From: Candidatus Sulfotelmatobacter sp.
GTDB taxonomy: Bacteria > Acidobacteriota > Terriglobia > Terriglobales > Acidobacteriaceae
Direction of reading: 5' to 3'
NCBI GenBank assembly: GCA_030041215.1
Contig: JASHOH010000172.1
Location: 1-64,000 of the forward strand
Length of the DNA: 64,000 bases
Under the pieces are notes generated by a model. It saw only the letters and a program-made list of their open reading frames with translations, was not told the DNA's origin and did not search any database. Positions 55,684 through 64,000 of this stretch are shown here, piece after piece. Position 1 is the first letter of the stretch; each line of letters begins with the position of its first letter. Position numbers and translations under genes: made by a program.

Positions 55684-56949
55684 ATGTTCGCCCGCCTCGT
55701 CTACGAGTCGTTTCGCCGGCAGAAGCGGCGCAAACTGCTGGCAGGCGCGGCGATTACGCTCGGGGTAACCGTAGCCACGGCGATGATCGCGGTCGCCACC
55801 GACATCGGCGACAAGATCAATCGCGAGCTGCGCACCATCGGCGCAAATCTGCTGGTCACGCCAGAGGAAGATACGTTGGATGTTGAGATTGGCGGCGTGA
55901 ATTTGAAGCCGCCAACCGACGGCGCTTTCCTGAACGAAGCCGACCTGCCAAAAATCAAAGGGACTTTCTGGCACAACAACATCACTGGATTTGCGCCAAT
56001 GCTGCCGGTGAATGTCTTGTTGCAGCGCAACGGCAAGACAGAAAATCTGACCCTGCTCGGAACCTACTTCGCCAAGCAGCTTTCGTATGGGAAAGAAGAT
56101 TTCACAACGGGTGTGCGAACCACGCATCCGTGGTGGAAGGTTACTGGCGCATGGCCGGATGACAACTCGGTCGATGTTTTGGTTGGAGAGCGGCTGGCGG
56201 CAAAACTCTCAACGAAAGCCGGGGATGAAATCATGCTCTCCGGTCGTGTTTTGCATGTCGTAGGAATTCTTTCGGCCGGTGGCGCAGAAGATGATCAAAT
56301 TGTCGCGCCGATCGCTCTCGCGCAGGAAATTCTCGGCAGGCCGGGCGCCGTCCGCCGCGTCTACGTTAGCGCGCTTACCAAGCCCGAAGACGCGCTTGCG
56401 CGCCGCGACCCGAAGAGCATGTCCGGCCCAGTTTACGACCGCTGGTATTGCTCGCCGTATCCACAGTCGATTGCCTATCAGTTGCAGGAGGCGATTCCGC
56501 ACTCGCACGCCGAGCAGATCCGGCAGGTGGCGCAAAACGAAGGCGCAGTGCTGACACGGATCGAGGGGTTGATCTTTCTGATCACGTTGGCGGCCTTGAT
56601 TGCCTCGGCGCTGGCGGTTTCCGCGGCAATGGCAACGACGATTTTTGAACGGCGCGGCGAGGTGGGATTGATGAAGGCTCTGGGCGCGGGCCGCGTCGCA
56701 GTGGCGTCGATCTTCTTTGCCGAAGCGACGTTGCTTGCGATCATCGGAGGCCTCATAGGATTCGCTGGGGGCAGTTTGCTGGCGCATCAAATCGGACGAT
56801 CGATTTTCAATTCCAACATCAGCATTCCCCCGGTGCTGTTTCCCGTGATTCTGGCAATTGCCGTGATCGTCACTTTCGCGGGCAGCGCGGCCGCGATTCG
56901 AAAGGCGGTTGGGCTGGATCCGGTATTCGCGCTGCGAGGTGAACTGTGA
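55684..56949 (+). CDS. FtsX/MacB-type ABC transporter permease
   Basis: N-terminal TM, periplasmic MacB-PCD-like region, C-terminal TMs (RRGEVGLMKALGAGRVAVASIFFAEA). Confidence 0.9.
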   Translation: MFARLVYESFRRQKRRKLLAGAAITLGVTVATAMIAVATDIGDKINRELRTIGANLLVTPEEDTLDVEIGGVNLKPPTDGAFLNEADLPKIKGTFWHNNITGFAPMLPVNVLLQRNGKTENLTLLGTYFAKQLSYGKEDFTTGVRTTHPWWKVTGAWPDDNSVDVLVGERLAAKLSTKAGDEIMLSGRVLHVVGILSAGGAEDDQIVAPIALAQEILGRPGAVRRVYVSALTKPEDALARRDPKSMSGPVYDRWYCSPYPQSIAYQLQEAIPHSHAEQIRQVAQNEGAVLTRIEGLIFLITLAALIASALAVSAAMATTIFERRGEVGLMKALGAGRVAVASIFFAEATLLAIIGGLIGFAGGSLLAHQIGRSIFNSNISIPPVLFPVILAIAVIVTFAGSAAAIRKAVGLDPVFALRGEL

Positions 56950-58100
56950 GCGCTCGCTCGAATTCGGCGCAGGAACTGGCGGCAAACCGCGCCCAGTCTC
57001 GGCACACGTCAATGTTCGTGCGCATGCTGATTCGGGCTGCCGTGCTGCGCCGGGGACGCGCTGCCTCAGCATTGCTCGCAATGGTTGTCGCAGCAGCCGT
57101 CGGCACGGCAATGCTGAATCTCTACGTCGACGTGCAGGCCAAGCTGCGGCGCGAGTTTCGCAACTATGGCGCGAACATTATTGTCGTCGGCAAAGACGGC
57201 GCTTCCCTTCCCGCTGACGCGCTCTCGCATGCTGAATCGGTTATCAACGGCCGCGGCGTGGTCGCGCCGTTCGCCTTGATTGTCGCGCGCACCAGCGATG
57301 GCCAGCCGATCGTCGTGGTGGGCGCGGATTTTGATCGTGTGAAGCAGCTCGATCGTTGGTGGTCGGTGAGCAGCTGGCCTTCCACGCCGCAGCAGGCGCT
57401 GGTCGGCGTGCGCGCGGCTTCTGTCGTCACGACGAAGAATCAGCCGTTCGATCTGAGCTTTGAAGGACGTACCATCCACCTCACACCTGCCGGAACGGTG
57501 CAAACCGGTGCCGCCGAAGATAGCCGTGTTTACCTTTCTCTCGCGGATTTTGTGAATTGGACCGACGTTCAGCCATCGACCATCGAGGTCGCCGCCAGCG
57601 GCTCGCCGGAGGATGTGACGGCGATCATGCACCAGCTTCAAGCTTCCATTCCGGCAGCCGATGTTCGTCCTGTGCGGCAGATCATGGAAGGCGAGGCGCG
57701 CGTCCTAGGCAAGACGCGCTCAACTCTGATGGCCGCAACCACGCTCATTATTTTGACTGCCGCTCTCTGCGTGCTTTCCACGCTGATGGGATGGGTCTTC
57801 GACCGGCGCCGTGATTTCGCCATCATGAAAGCTCTGGGCGCATCGGATTGGCTATTAAATGCATTCTTCGCCGCCGAAGCCGCGGCGATGGGTGCGACCG
57901 GCGCGATAATCGGATTTGTCCTCGGCATCGGCATCGCGGCCTGGATTGGCCGGGTTAACTTTCATGCGCCTGTAGTGCCGCGCTTCACTGTTCTGCCGGT
58001 GATTCTGGCTGGTAGCATGTTGGTTACGCTGCTTTCGGCGATCCTGCCAATTTCGCTGTTGCGGCGGGTGCAGCCGGCGGTAATCCTGAGGGGTGAGTGA
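56946..58100 (+). CDS. FtsX/MacB-type ABC transporter permease
   Basis: 4-nt overlap with upstream gene; RRRDFAIMKALGASDWLLNAFFAAEA. Confidence 0.9.
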   Translation: MSARSNSAQELAANRAQSRHTSMFVRMLIRAAVLRRGRAASALLAMVVAAAVGTAMLNLYVDVQAKLRREFRNYGANIIVVGKDGASLPADALSHAESVINGRGVVAPFALIVARTSDGQPIVVVGADFDRVKQLDRWWSVSSWPSTPQQALVGVRAASVVTTKNQPFDLSFEGRTIHLTPAGTVQTGAAEDSRVYLSLADFVNWTDVQPSTIEVAASGSPEDVTAIMHQLQASIPAADVRPVRQIMEGEARVLGKTRSTLMAATTLIILTAALCVLSTLMGWVFDRRRDFAIMKALGASDWLLNAFFAAEAAAMGATGAIIGFVLGIGIAAWIGRVNFHAPVVPRFTVLPVILAGSMLVTLLSAILPISLLRRVQPAVILRGE

Positions 58101-59346
58101 AATGATTCAGATCAAGAATGTGACCAAGCTCTACCCCGCCAAGGCCGCCGGCAATGGCACAGGCGAACAGAATGGCGCGATTCACGCGCTCGATCATATT
58201 TCCCTGCACGTGACGCAAGGCGAATGGCTTTCGATCATGGGACCGTCGGGATCAGGCAAATCGACTTTAGTAAATCTGATCGGCTGCCTCGATCGGCCAA
58301 CTTCCGGTGAAATCTGGCTCGACGGACAGAACGTTGCCGGCGTTTCTTCTTCCGAGCTTAATCGCGTGCGCGCCGAGAAGATCGGATTTGTCTTTCAGCA
58401 GTTTCACCTCATTCCATTTCTCACTGCAGTCGAAAACGTTATGCTGGCGCAATATTTTCACAGTATGACCGACGAGAAAGAAGCGACTGAGGCTCTCGAA
58501 CGCGTAGGCCTGAAAGACCGGGCAGATCACCTGCCCTCTCAGCTTTCAGGAGGCGAGCAACAAAGAGTTTGCATCGCACGCGCATTGATCAATGATCCGA
58601 AGATTATTTTGGCGGACGAACCCACAGGCAACCTCGACGCGGTGAATGAAGAAATCGTTCTGCGGCTGCTGCGCGAATTTCACCAGCAGGGACGCACGAT
58701 CGTAATGGTCACGCACGATCCCGTAGTCGCGCGGCTCGCCGACCGGCGCATCGAGCTCCACCACGGCAAGATCGCGGCGCAGGAAGTGTTCTCGATGGCG
58801 GACGAGGAACAGTTTGATGAGGTGCTTGAAGAACTCTGGGTGCTCGAAGAGCATGGCGAAATCGCCGAAGTCGAGCGCATGGAAGTGCACGGCGCGCTGC
58901 CCGTCGGCATGGCGATCGAAAAAATGATGGTCATGGGACTGGTAACCTCTGCCCCGCATCCGCCGGAATCTCACGATCACAAGCCCTTTGTGAATCCCTG
59001 CCACGACGCTTTGAAACCCGTATCGGCTTCGGTAGGTGACGGCACTTTAGTGGTCGAGCTTACTCCCCGGGGCCGCGAGCGCGCCGGCGGTATTATCCGC
59101 CGGCACCGCCTGGCTGAGCGCCTGTTCACTGACAGCCTTGCTATGGACAGCGAATCCGAAATCGAGCAGCAAGCCTGCAAGTTCGAGCACATTCTGTCGC
59201 CTGAAGCAACGGACAAAATCTGCACGTTCCTCGGCCATCCGCGAACTTGCCCGCATGGCGCGCCAATTCCGCCGGGGGCCTGCTGCGGAAGAAACTCGGA
59301 AAATCTACCCGCTGCTGTCTCAAGTGCGGCCGCTCGCAAAGGCTAG
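58093..59346 (+). CDS. LolD/MacB-type ABC ATPase fused to a C-terminal DtxR/MntR-like metalloregulator module (module from about 58795)
   Basis: ATPase: [56 protein letters not shown]. DtxR-like: [73 protein letters not shown]. Confidence 0.9.
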   Translation: MSEMIQIKNVTKLYPAKAAGNGTGEQNGAIHALDHISLHVTQGEWLSIMGPSGSGKSTLVNLIGCLDRPTSGEIWLDGQNVAGVSSSELNRVRAEKIGFVFQQFHLIPFLTAVENVMLAQYFHSMTDEKEATEALERVGLKDRADHLPSQLSGGEQQRVCIARALINDPKIILADEPTGNLDAVNEEIVLRLLREFHQQGRTIVMVTHDPVVARLADRRIELHHGKIAAQEVFSMADEEQFDEVLEELWVLEEHGEIAEVERMEVHGALPVGMAIEKMMVMGLVTSAPHPPESHDHKPFVNPCHDALKPVSASVGDGTLVVELTPRGRERAGGIIRRHRLAERLFTDSLAMDSESEIEQQACKFEHILSPEATDKICTFLGHPRTCPHGAPIPPGACCGRNSENLPAAVSSAAARKG

Positions 59347-59432
59347 TTAACAAGACAAGCACATTCCGCTGCACATTGCTCTTCTCGGGCGAACAGACTG
59401 GTATCATCTGAGAGAAATCCCTGATATAAAAC

Positions 59433-60260
59433 GTGACCTCCCGTCGCCCCACGATCGGCGTTTTCGATTCCGGCTTCGGCGGCCTGACCGTCCTTAAAGC
59501 TTTACTTGAACTTATCCCTGCGGCCGACTATCTCTACTTTGGCGACACGGCCCGCCTTCCCTATGGCTCAAAGTCTGTTGAAACCGTCGCGCGTTACGCG
59601 GTTGAGGCCGCGCATTACCTCGAATCTCACGGCGCACAGTTTTTGGTGATTGCTTGCAACACCGCAACCGCGCTGGCACTCGACCGTATAACCGCCGCCG
59701 CACATGTGCCTATAGTCGGAGTCGTCGAGCCGGGTGCGGAAGCTGCCTCCACGGTCAGCATAAACAGGAAAGTCGTTGTCATAGGTACCGAAGCTACTGT
59801 TGGCAGTCACGCATATCGGAGGGCACTGGAAACTCGCGGCCTCGACACACGCGAAAAAGCCTGCCCCCTGCTCGTTCCCTTAGTCGAAGAAGGATGGGTC
59901 GACCATCCTGTGACCGAACAGGTCGCTCGCATTTATCTCAATGAAGCTTTTTCCGACGGTTTCCGCGAAGCCGACGTTCTCCTGCTCGGCTGCACGCATT
60001 ATCCTTTGCTCAAGCCGCTGTTACAGTGCGTCGCTCCGCCGCATGTGAATATTGTCGACTCCGCGGAATCGACCGCGCACGCCGTTGCCACACACATGCA
60101 GAACTTATTGCCGCCGCCAAAGCCCACGCCGGAGGAACGCCGCGCCACGCCCCGGCTCAGATTTTTCGCAACCGATTCAGTGGAGAAATTCCGCCGCCTG
60201 GGCGAGCGCTTTCTGGGCCATTCAATCGACAACGTCGAGCACGTAGATTTGAAGGAGTAG
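59433..60260 (+). CDS. murI: glutamate racemase
   Basis: IGVFDSGFGGLTVLKALLELIPAADYLYFGDTARLPYGSKS, VIACNTATA, LLGCTHYPLL. Confidence 0.96.
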   Translation: MTSRRPTIGVFDSGFGGLTVLKALLELIPAADYLYFGDTARLPYGSKSVETVARYAVEAAHYLESHGAQFLVIACNTATALALDRITAAAHVPIVGVVEPGAEAASTVSINRKVVVIGTEATVGSHAYRRALETRGLDTREKACPLLVPLVEEGWVDHPVTEQVARIYLNEAFSDGFREADVLLLGCTHYPLLKPLLQCVAPPHVNIVDSAESTAHAVATHMQNLLPPPKPTPEERRATPRLRFFATDSVEKFRRLGERFLGHSIDNVEHVDLKE

Positions 60261-60275
60261 CGCGCATTCAGCATG

Positions 60276-60317
60276 TCATTCCGACGAGAACGCAGATCTC
60301 GGAGGGACGGGACCTTA
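60276..60317. repeat. dispersed repeat, divergent copy 2
   Basis: tcattccgacgagaacgcagatctcggagggacgggacctta, resembles copies at 53150 and 63635. Confidence 0.5.
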
Positions 60318-60489
60318 AGCTGCGCGCCAATCGCCCGCGCGGCGCCACAAAGAATATTCTAGCTGCATACCTTGCGGTAACCTCTGGCGGGCTGTACGCG
60401 AGGCCATCCTGGGTTCGCTGCGTGTGCTACCGCAACTTCGTATTTGCCTGAATAACGATGTCGCTGGAAAGTCTGAAGGAAGCTTCGTC

Positions 60490-61497
60490 TCAGTACAGGT
60501 GGAAGTCAACTTCCGCGGCCATTTCGAAAGGCACAGGGTGTCCATCCTTCTTGGCAGGCTCGAATTTCCACGTTGCTACCTTTTCGAGCGCCTTTTCATC
60601 CAGCCCCATACCCAGGCTAGTGAGAATGTGAATATGGGTTGGTCGACCGTTGACATCGACAATGAACCCTACCACGCAGGTTCCTTGGTACTTGGCTTTC
60701 CGCGCCTCTTCAGAAAATTCTGGCTCTGGTGTGTACAGAGGACGTGGTTGACTCGCTCCCATGCCGGGCCGGTACACGCCTCCGCCAAAGCCGCCGCCCT
60801 CGCCCGGTCCCACACCGGGTCCGGTACCCGGGCCCACGCCCGTACCTCTGCCCTCTCCGATTCCGCCGCAGCAGCCGGTACCGTTCGACGGAATCACTGC
60901 CGTCGATTTCGGATCGCCCAGGTTGGGCATATTGTTCATCGCAATCTTGAGATCTGGCGGGCCAACCACGGTAGGCTCATACGCCAGCTTCGGATTCAGA
61001 TTGCGTATGACCGCGGCGGGCGGAGTGATTTGCTGCAATGCAAACTTAGGCAACCGTCCCTGCGATGCCTTCAGCACGTCGCGGTCGCCGCCTCCTCCGC
61101 CGCCGCCAGCCTGTGTCTTGGAGGGCCTGAGCGGGATATAGTCTCCGGGATCCACAAGCTTAGTGGTAGCCGTTGGTTTGGCGTCAACTTTAGGTATTAG
61201 ATGCCGCGCCCAGATAGTGCCGCCGATGATCAGCGCCAACACCACAACGTGAGCGGCCGTTGATCCCAAGGCGCCATCTTTCTTGTAGTTGTAAAAACCC
61301 CAGATGTCTTTGACGGGAACGGGCTTCGATTCCAGCTTGAGCGGGGGCAGCTTTTTCGGAAAAAAGAAGTCGTCGAGCCCGCGGAAAAGAGATTTCCACA
61401 GGGGGTCGGGAGGAGTCATCAACAGATGCAGTTCAGGCTCGGCTGAGCCTGAAATGGAAGTGTTTTCGACTTTCGGATTAACCTCTACGGACGCCAT
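60490..61497 (-). CDS. TonB-family energy transducer with Gly-rich linker
   Basis: C-terminal PEFSEEARKAKYQGTCVVGFIVDVNGRPTHIHILTSLGMGLDEKALEKVATWKFEPAKKDGHPVP; GRGTGVGPGTGPGVGPGEGGGFGGG linker. Confidence 0.88.
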   Translation of the reverse strand: MASVEVNPKVENTSISGSAEPELHLLMTPPDPLWKSLFRGLDDFFFPKKLPPLKLESKPVPVKDIWGFYNYKKDGALGSTAAHVVVLALIIGGTIWARHLIPKVDAKPTATTKLVDPGDYIPLRPSKTQAGGGGGGGDRDVLKASQGRLPKFALQQITPPAAVIRNLNPKLAYEPTVVGPPDLKIAMNNMPNLGDPKSTAVIPSNGTGCCGGIGEGRGTGVGPGTGPGVGPGEGGGFGGGVYRPGMGASQPRPLYTPEPEFSEEARKAKYQGTCVVGFIVDVNGRPTHIHILTSLGMGLDEKALEKVATWKFEPAKKDGHPVPFEMAAEVDFHLY

Positions 61498-62079
61498 TTA
61501 TCCCCAGTTCGTATTGTTGCCTTGGCAACTGGCCTCGAGTCGGCAAAACATACCCTCCTTCTGAAAGATGAGCAGCCTTTCCAACAAGTTGCCTCATCTT
61601 CTATTGATCCGATCTCGATTTCGTGCCCTCGGTCTGATCTCGTTTTCGGCCGGCGCAAAGCCGATCACTCTCACATTGTTCTCATTCGAATTGTAACGCT
61701 TTTCGAGCCGGTTTAGGAACGGGATTTGTCACGAAAATGTTAACGATTGGCCACGTCCAGTGTCCGCAATCACGTCGAATCCGACCTGCTGTCATCCCAC
61801 ACCTGGCGACAGCCGCGAGCGGGACCTTACGTCGCCCGGAATCATAGATGTCGTCGACGCCACTTCCCACGCTGTCCGCACCTGAATGGCGCTCTCGTCC
61901 CAAAAATGATTTCACCATTCGTAAAAGTCCTTGTCATCTCATGCATGGCCCGAAAGTAACGTTACTTTTGGTTACTTGAGTACATTGAACACCCGGAGCA
62001 AAAGATTTAGGTTTCTCTTACTAGCTAGCAGTGTTTTTTGTAGCAGTTTGGCCACAGAGGAGATCGCCGCCCCCGAAGA

Positions 62080-62997
62080 ATGAGCGAAAAAATCAAAATC
62101 CTTTTTTACGCTCTCTGGTTTGCTCATCCGGTTCTGCAAGCCATCATTGCCGTCTGCATGTTCCGGCGGGGGCAGCACCGCGCCTTCAAATACTTTTTCG
62201 CTTACGTCATTGCTCAGATCATCAGTTTCTGCCTCGTCTTTTACAGCTTTAGATATCGTCAGTCGGCCACGTTCTACGTTTCGTGGATTAGCACCGCCGT
62301 CAGCGTCGCTCTTGGCTTCAAAGTCATTCACGAAGCCTTTCTCGATGTCTTCCGCCCATTCCATACACTGCGTGATCTTGGCACTGTGCTTTTCAAGTGG
62401 GCAGGCCTGGTGATGCTGTTGGTCGCCGGCGTGGTATCGATCTCTTCAAACTCCTCTGACACTCAACCTTGGGTGCAGGCAATCCTGACCGCCCAGCGCT
62501 GTGTGCGCGTCATTCAGGTCGGAATGGTTCTATTCCTGCTCGCCTTCGCCCGCTATCTTGGAGTCAGCCGCCGCCAGCAAAGTTTTGGTATCGCGCTCGG
62601 TTTCGGAGCATTTGCCGTCATCGAGCTCTCTCTCATTGCATCCTGGGCTGGCGACCACTTAGGCCGCTTGGCCATAAGCTTCATCAACATGAGCGCTTAC
62701 AATGCCACTCTGTTCATCTGGCTGGGATATACGCTCGCGAAAAGCCCGGCTCGCGAAACGTCTGCCGCACTGCTGCGGCCACAGCGCTGGGAGCAGAGCC
62801 TCTCCGATATTCAGCACCCATCGCCGGCAGATTCTCTGATCCCCATGTTCGAGGGTATGGTTGACCGTGCTTTATCCAAGCAGCCGGCTTTGACCACTCA
62901 AGGTGCACCGACTTCTTCCGGCAACCCTGCCCCAGTCATTCGCATGAACGGCATTGGACTTTCCGATCTGGTCGAGCGAATCGCATCGAAGCGCTAG
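62080..62997 (+). CDS. hypothetical multi-pass membrane protein
   Basis: 305-aa ORF with about seven hydrophobic segments. Confidence 0.75.
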   Translation: MSEKIKILFYALWFAHPVLQAIIAVCMFRRGQHRAFKYFFAYVIAQIISFCLVFYSFRYRQSATFYVSWISTAVSVALGFKVIHEAFLDVFRPFHTLRDLGTVLFKWAGLVMLLVAGVVSISSNSSDTQPWVQAILTAQRCVRVIQVGMVLFLLAFARYLGVSRRQQSFGIALGFGAFAVIELSLIASWAGDHLGRLAISFINMSAYNATLFIWLGYTLAKSPARETSAALLRPQRWEQSLSDIQHPSPADSLIPMFEGMVDRALSKQPALTTQGAPTSSGNPAPVIRMNGIGLSDLVERIASKR

Positions 62998-63230
62998 TCC
63001 CGTCCTTCAAAGCGGGCTCCAATTTTTTTCGGATTTCGTAAATTCTGGAACCCCGCGCAGCCCGAAAAACTCCGCACCCGCTGTTGTGCATGTAATACAT
63101 TCAAGAGATTTTTTAAGTCAGTGAGTGCAAAATAGTTCGATGTTATGGATGAGCTTCTAAATGAGCCAGGCGGGTGGGCGATTTGCGCTGTGTTGCAGGA
63201 CCTACTTGAAAGCAGTCTTGACAAATGCCG

Positions 63231-63236
63231 TATAAT
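63231..63236 (+). promoter_or_regulatory. possible -10 element TATAAT upstream of small ORF
   Basis: TATAAT with a poorly spaced TTGAAA/TTGACA upstream; about 60 bp before ATG 63296. Confidence 0.3.
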
Positions 63237-63295
63237 TCCTACCCGCGCTGAACAGCACAGTTTTTGGTGCACTACGGCGCGGTAGGAGACAACCC

Positions 63296-63448
63296 ATGAA
63301 GCAGGCACTCAGGATTTCGATCCTGATGTTTGGGCTTTTGGGCACATTCCTATCAGTTGCCACTCCGCAGGTTCCCACCCCGGACGGTGGCCCGATAATC
63401 CTGTGCCCTGAAGCCAAATGCCAGAGCGGCGGTTTGCCGCCGCTGTGA
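63296..63448 (+). CDS. putative 50-aa secreted peptide
   Basis: RBS-like taggag then ATG; MKQALRISILMFGLLGTFLSVATPQVPTPDGGPIILCPEAKCQSGGLPPL; signal-like N-terminus; terminator downstream. Confidence 0.5.
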   Translation: MKQALRISILMFGLLGTFLSVATPQVPTPDGGPIILCPEAKCQSGGLPPL

Positions 63449-63539
63449 GCAGCAGTACACCTCACTTCGGTAGTTGACCGCAAGATCACCAAAGTAACCG
63501 CAGTAACCTGGGCCGAACCTTTGGGGGCTCGCAATCTTT

Positions 63540-63582
63540 GGGCTGACGGACTTCATGCATAAACCGTCAGCCCTGTTTTTTT
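63540..63582 (+). terminator. Rho-independent terminator
   Basis: GGGCTGACGG ... CCGTCAGCCC stem (10 bp) followed by TGTTTTTTT. Confidence 0.85.
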
Positions 63583-63634
63583 GGATTTCTCGGGATGACA
63601 ATTTCGGCACGCTGGGTGCACTTCGAGACGGATT

Positions 63635-63673
63635 TCATCCCGACGAGAGCGAAAGCTCTCGGAGGGATCTTAC
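63635..63673. repeat. 39-nt dispersed repeat, copy 3 (GAGAGC-GAAA-GCTCTC hairpin)
   Basis: tcatcccgacgagagcgaaagctctcggagggatcttac. Confidence 0.7.
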
Positions 63674-63808
63674 CAAGCGCGTCAACCCGCAAGCGGCGCG
63701 GCAACAAACATCTTAGGTACATGCCGCCGTCGTTAGATGCCATCGCCAATCCCGCGTAAATGGCTTGCTCCTGTGCTACCCTTCCCCAAGCCCTTCGTCT
63801 GCGATCTT

Positions 63809-64000
63809 ATGTCTGCCTCGCAGCCATTGCGCAATCCACTTCCCGAGGCGCAGCCGTCTTCATCTGCCAGCGCTCGCAAAATCCTCATCGGTACCGCCGG
63901 CTGGTCCTACAAAGACTGGGAGGGCATCTTCTACCCTCCGGGCATGAAAGCGCGCAGAATCCATCCCCTCGAATATCTCGCCCGCTTCTTCGACACCTCT
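63809..64000 (+). CDS. DUF72 domain-containing protein (partial, runs off window)
   Basis: MSASQPLRNPLPEAQPSSSASARKILIGTAGWSYKDWEGIFYPPGMKARRIHPLEYLARFFDTS. Confidence 0.85.
   Translation, partial: MSASQPLRNPLPEAQPSSSASARKILIGTAGWSYKDWEGIFYPPGMKARRIHPLEYLARFFDTS

Noticed and set aside
56209-57111. 300-aa minus-strand ORF
   Set aside because: Antisense to the permease genes in a high-GC region; Arg-rich shadow composition.

Overview
64-kb, gene-dense, moderately high-GC bacterial chromosomal window. Protein content (tandem PilA-like pilins, winged-helix + PD40 repeat protein, paired M16 peptidases, tig-clpP-clpX-lon cluster, acyl-ACP synthetase/acyltransferase fusion) suggests an Acidobacteriota-type genome; this assignment is inference. 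Most of the window is housekeeping: carA (partial), lepB, secA, xerC/xerD-type recombinases, rmuC, udgB-type UDG, tig, clpP, clpX, lon, murI. I saw no tRNA, rRNA, CRISPR array, transposase or prophage. Most notable: (1) a putative iron-transport operon (54430-59346: FTR1-DUF2318 fusion, two FtsX/MacB-type permeases, ATPase) whose ABC ATPase carries a complete DtxR/MntR-like metalloregulator module at its C-terminus, preceded by a Fur-box-like 19-mer and a CRP/FNR-like palindrome; (2) a multi-PAS histidine kinase with an ethylene-receptor-like N-terminal membrane domain (conserved Asp, Cys-x3-His) interrupted by an in-frame TGA at a position expected to be Trp, followed by an Rcp1-like response regulator; (3) an exact 14-bp palindromic operator core shared, in inverted orientation, by these two loci; (4) a single frameshift in a G5 tract of a zinc-ribbon/HNH-like gene; (5) small dispersed hairpin repeats, including a 39-nt element with a GAAA tetraloop. 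All calls come from reading the sequence and translations; no database search was run.
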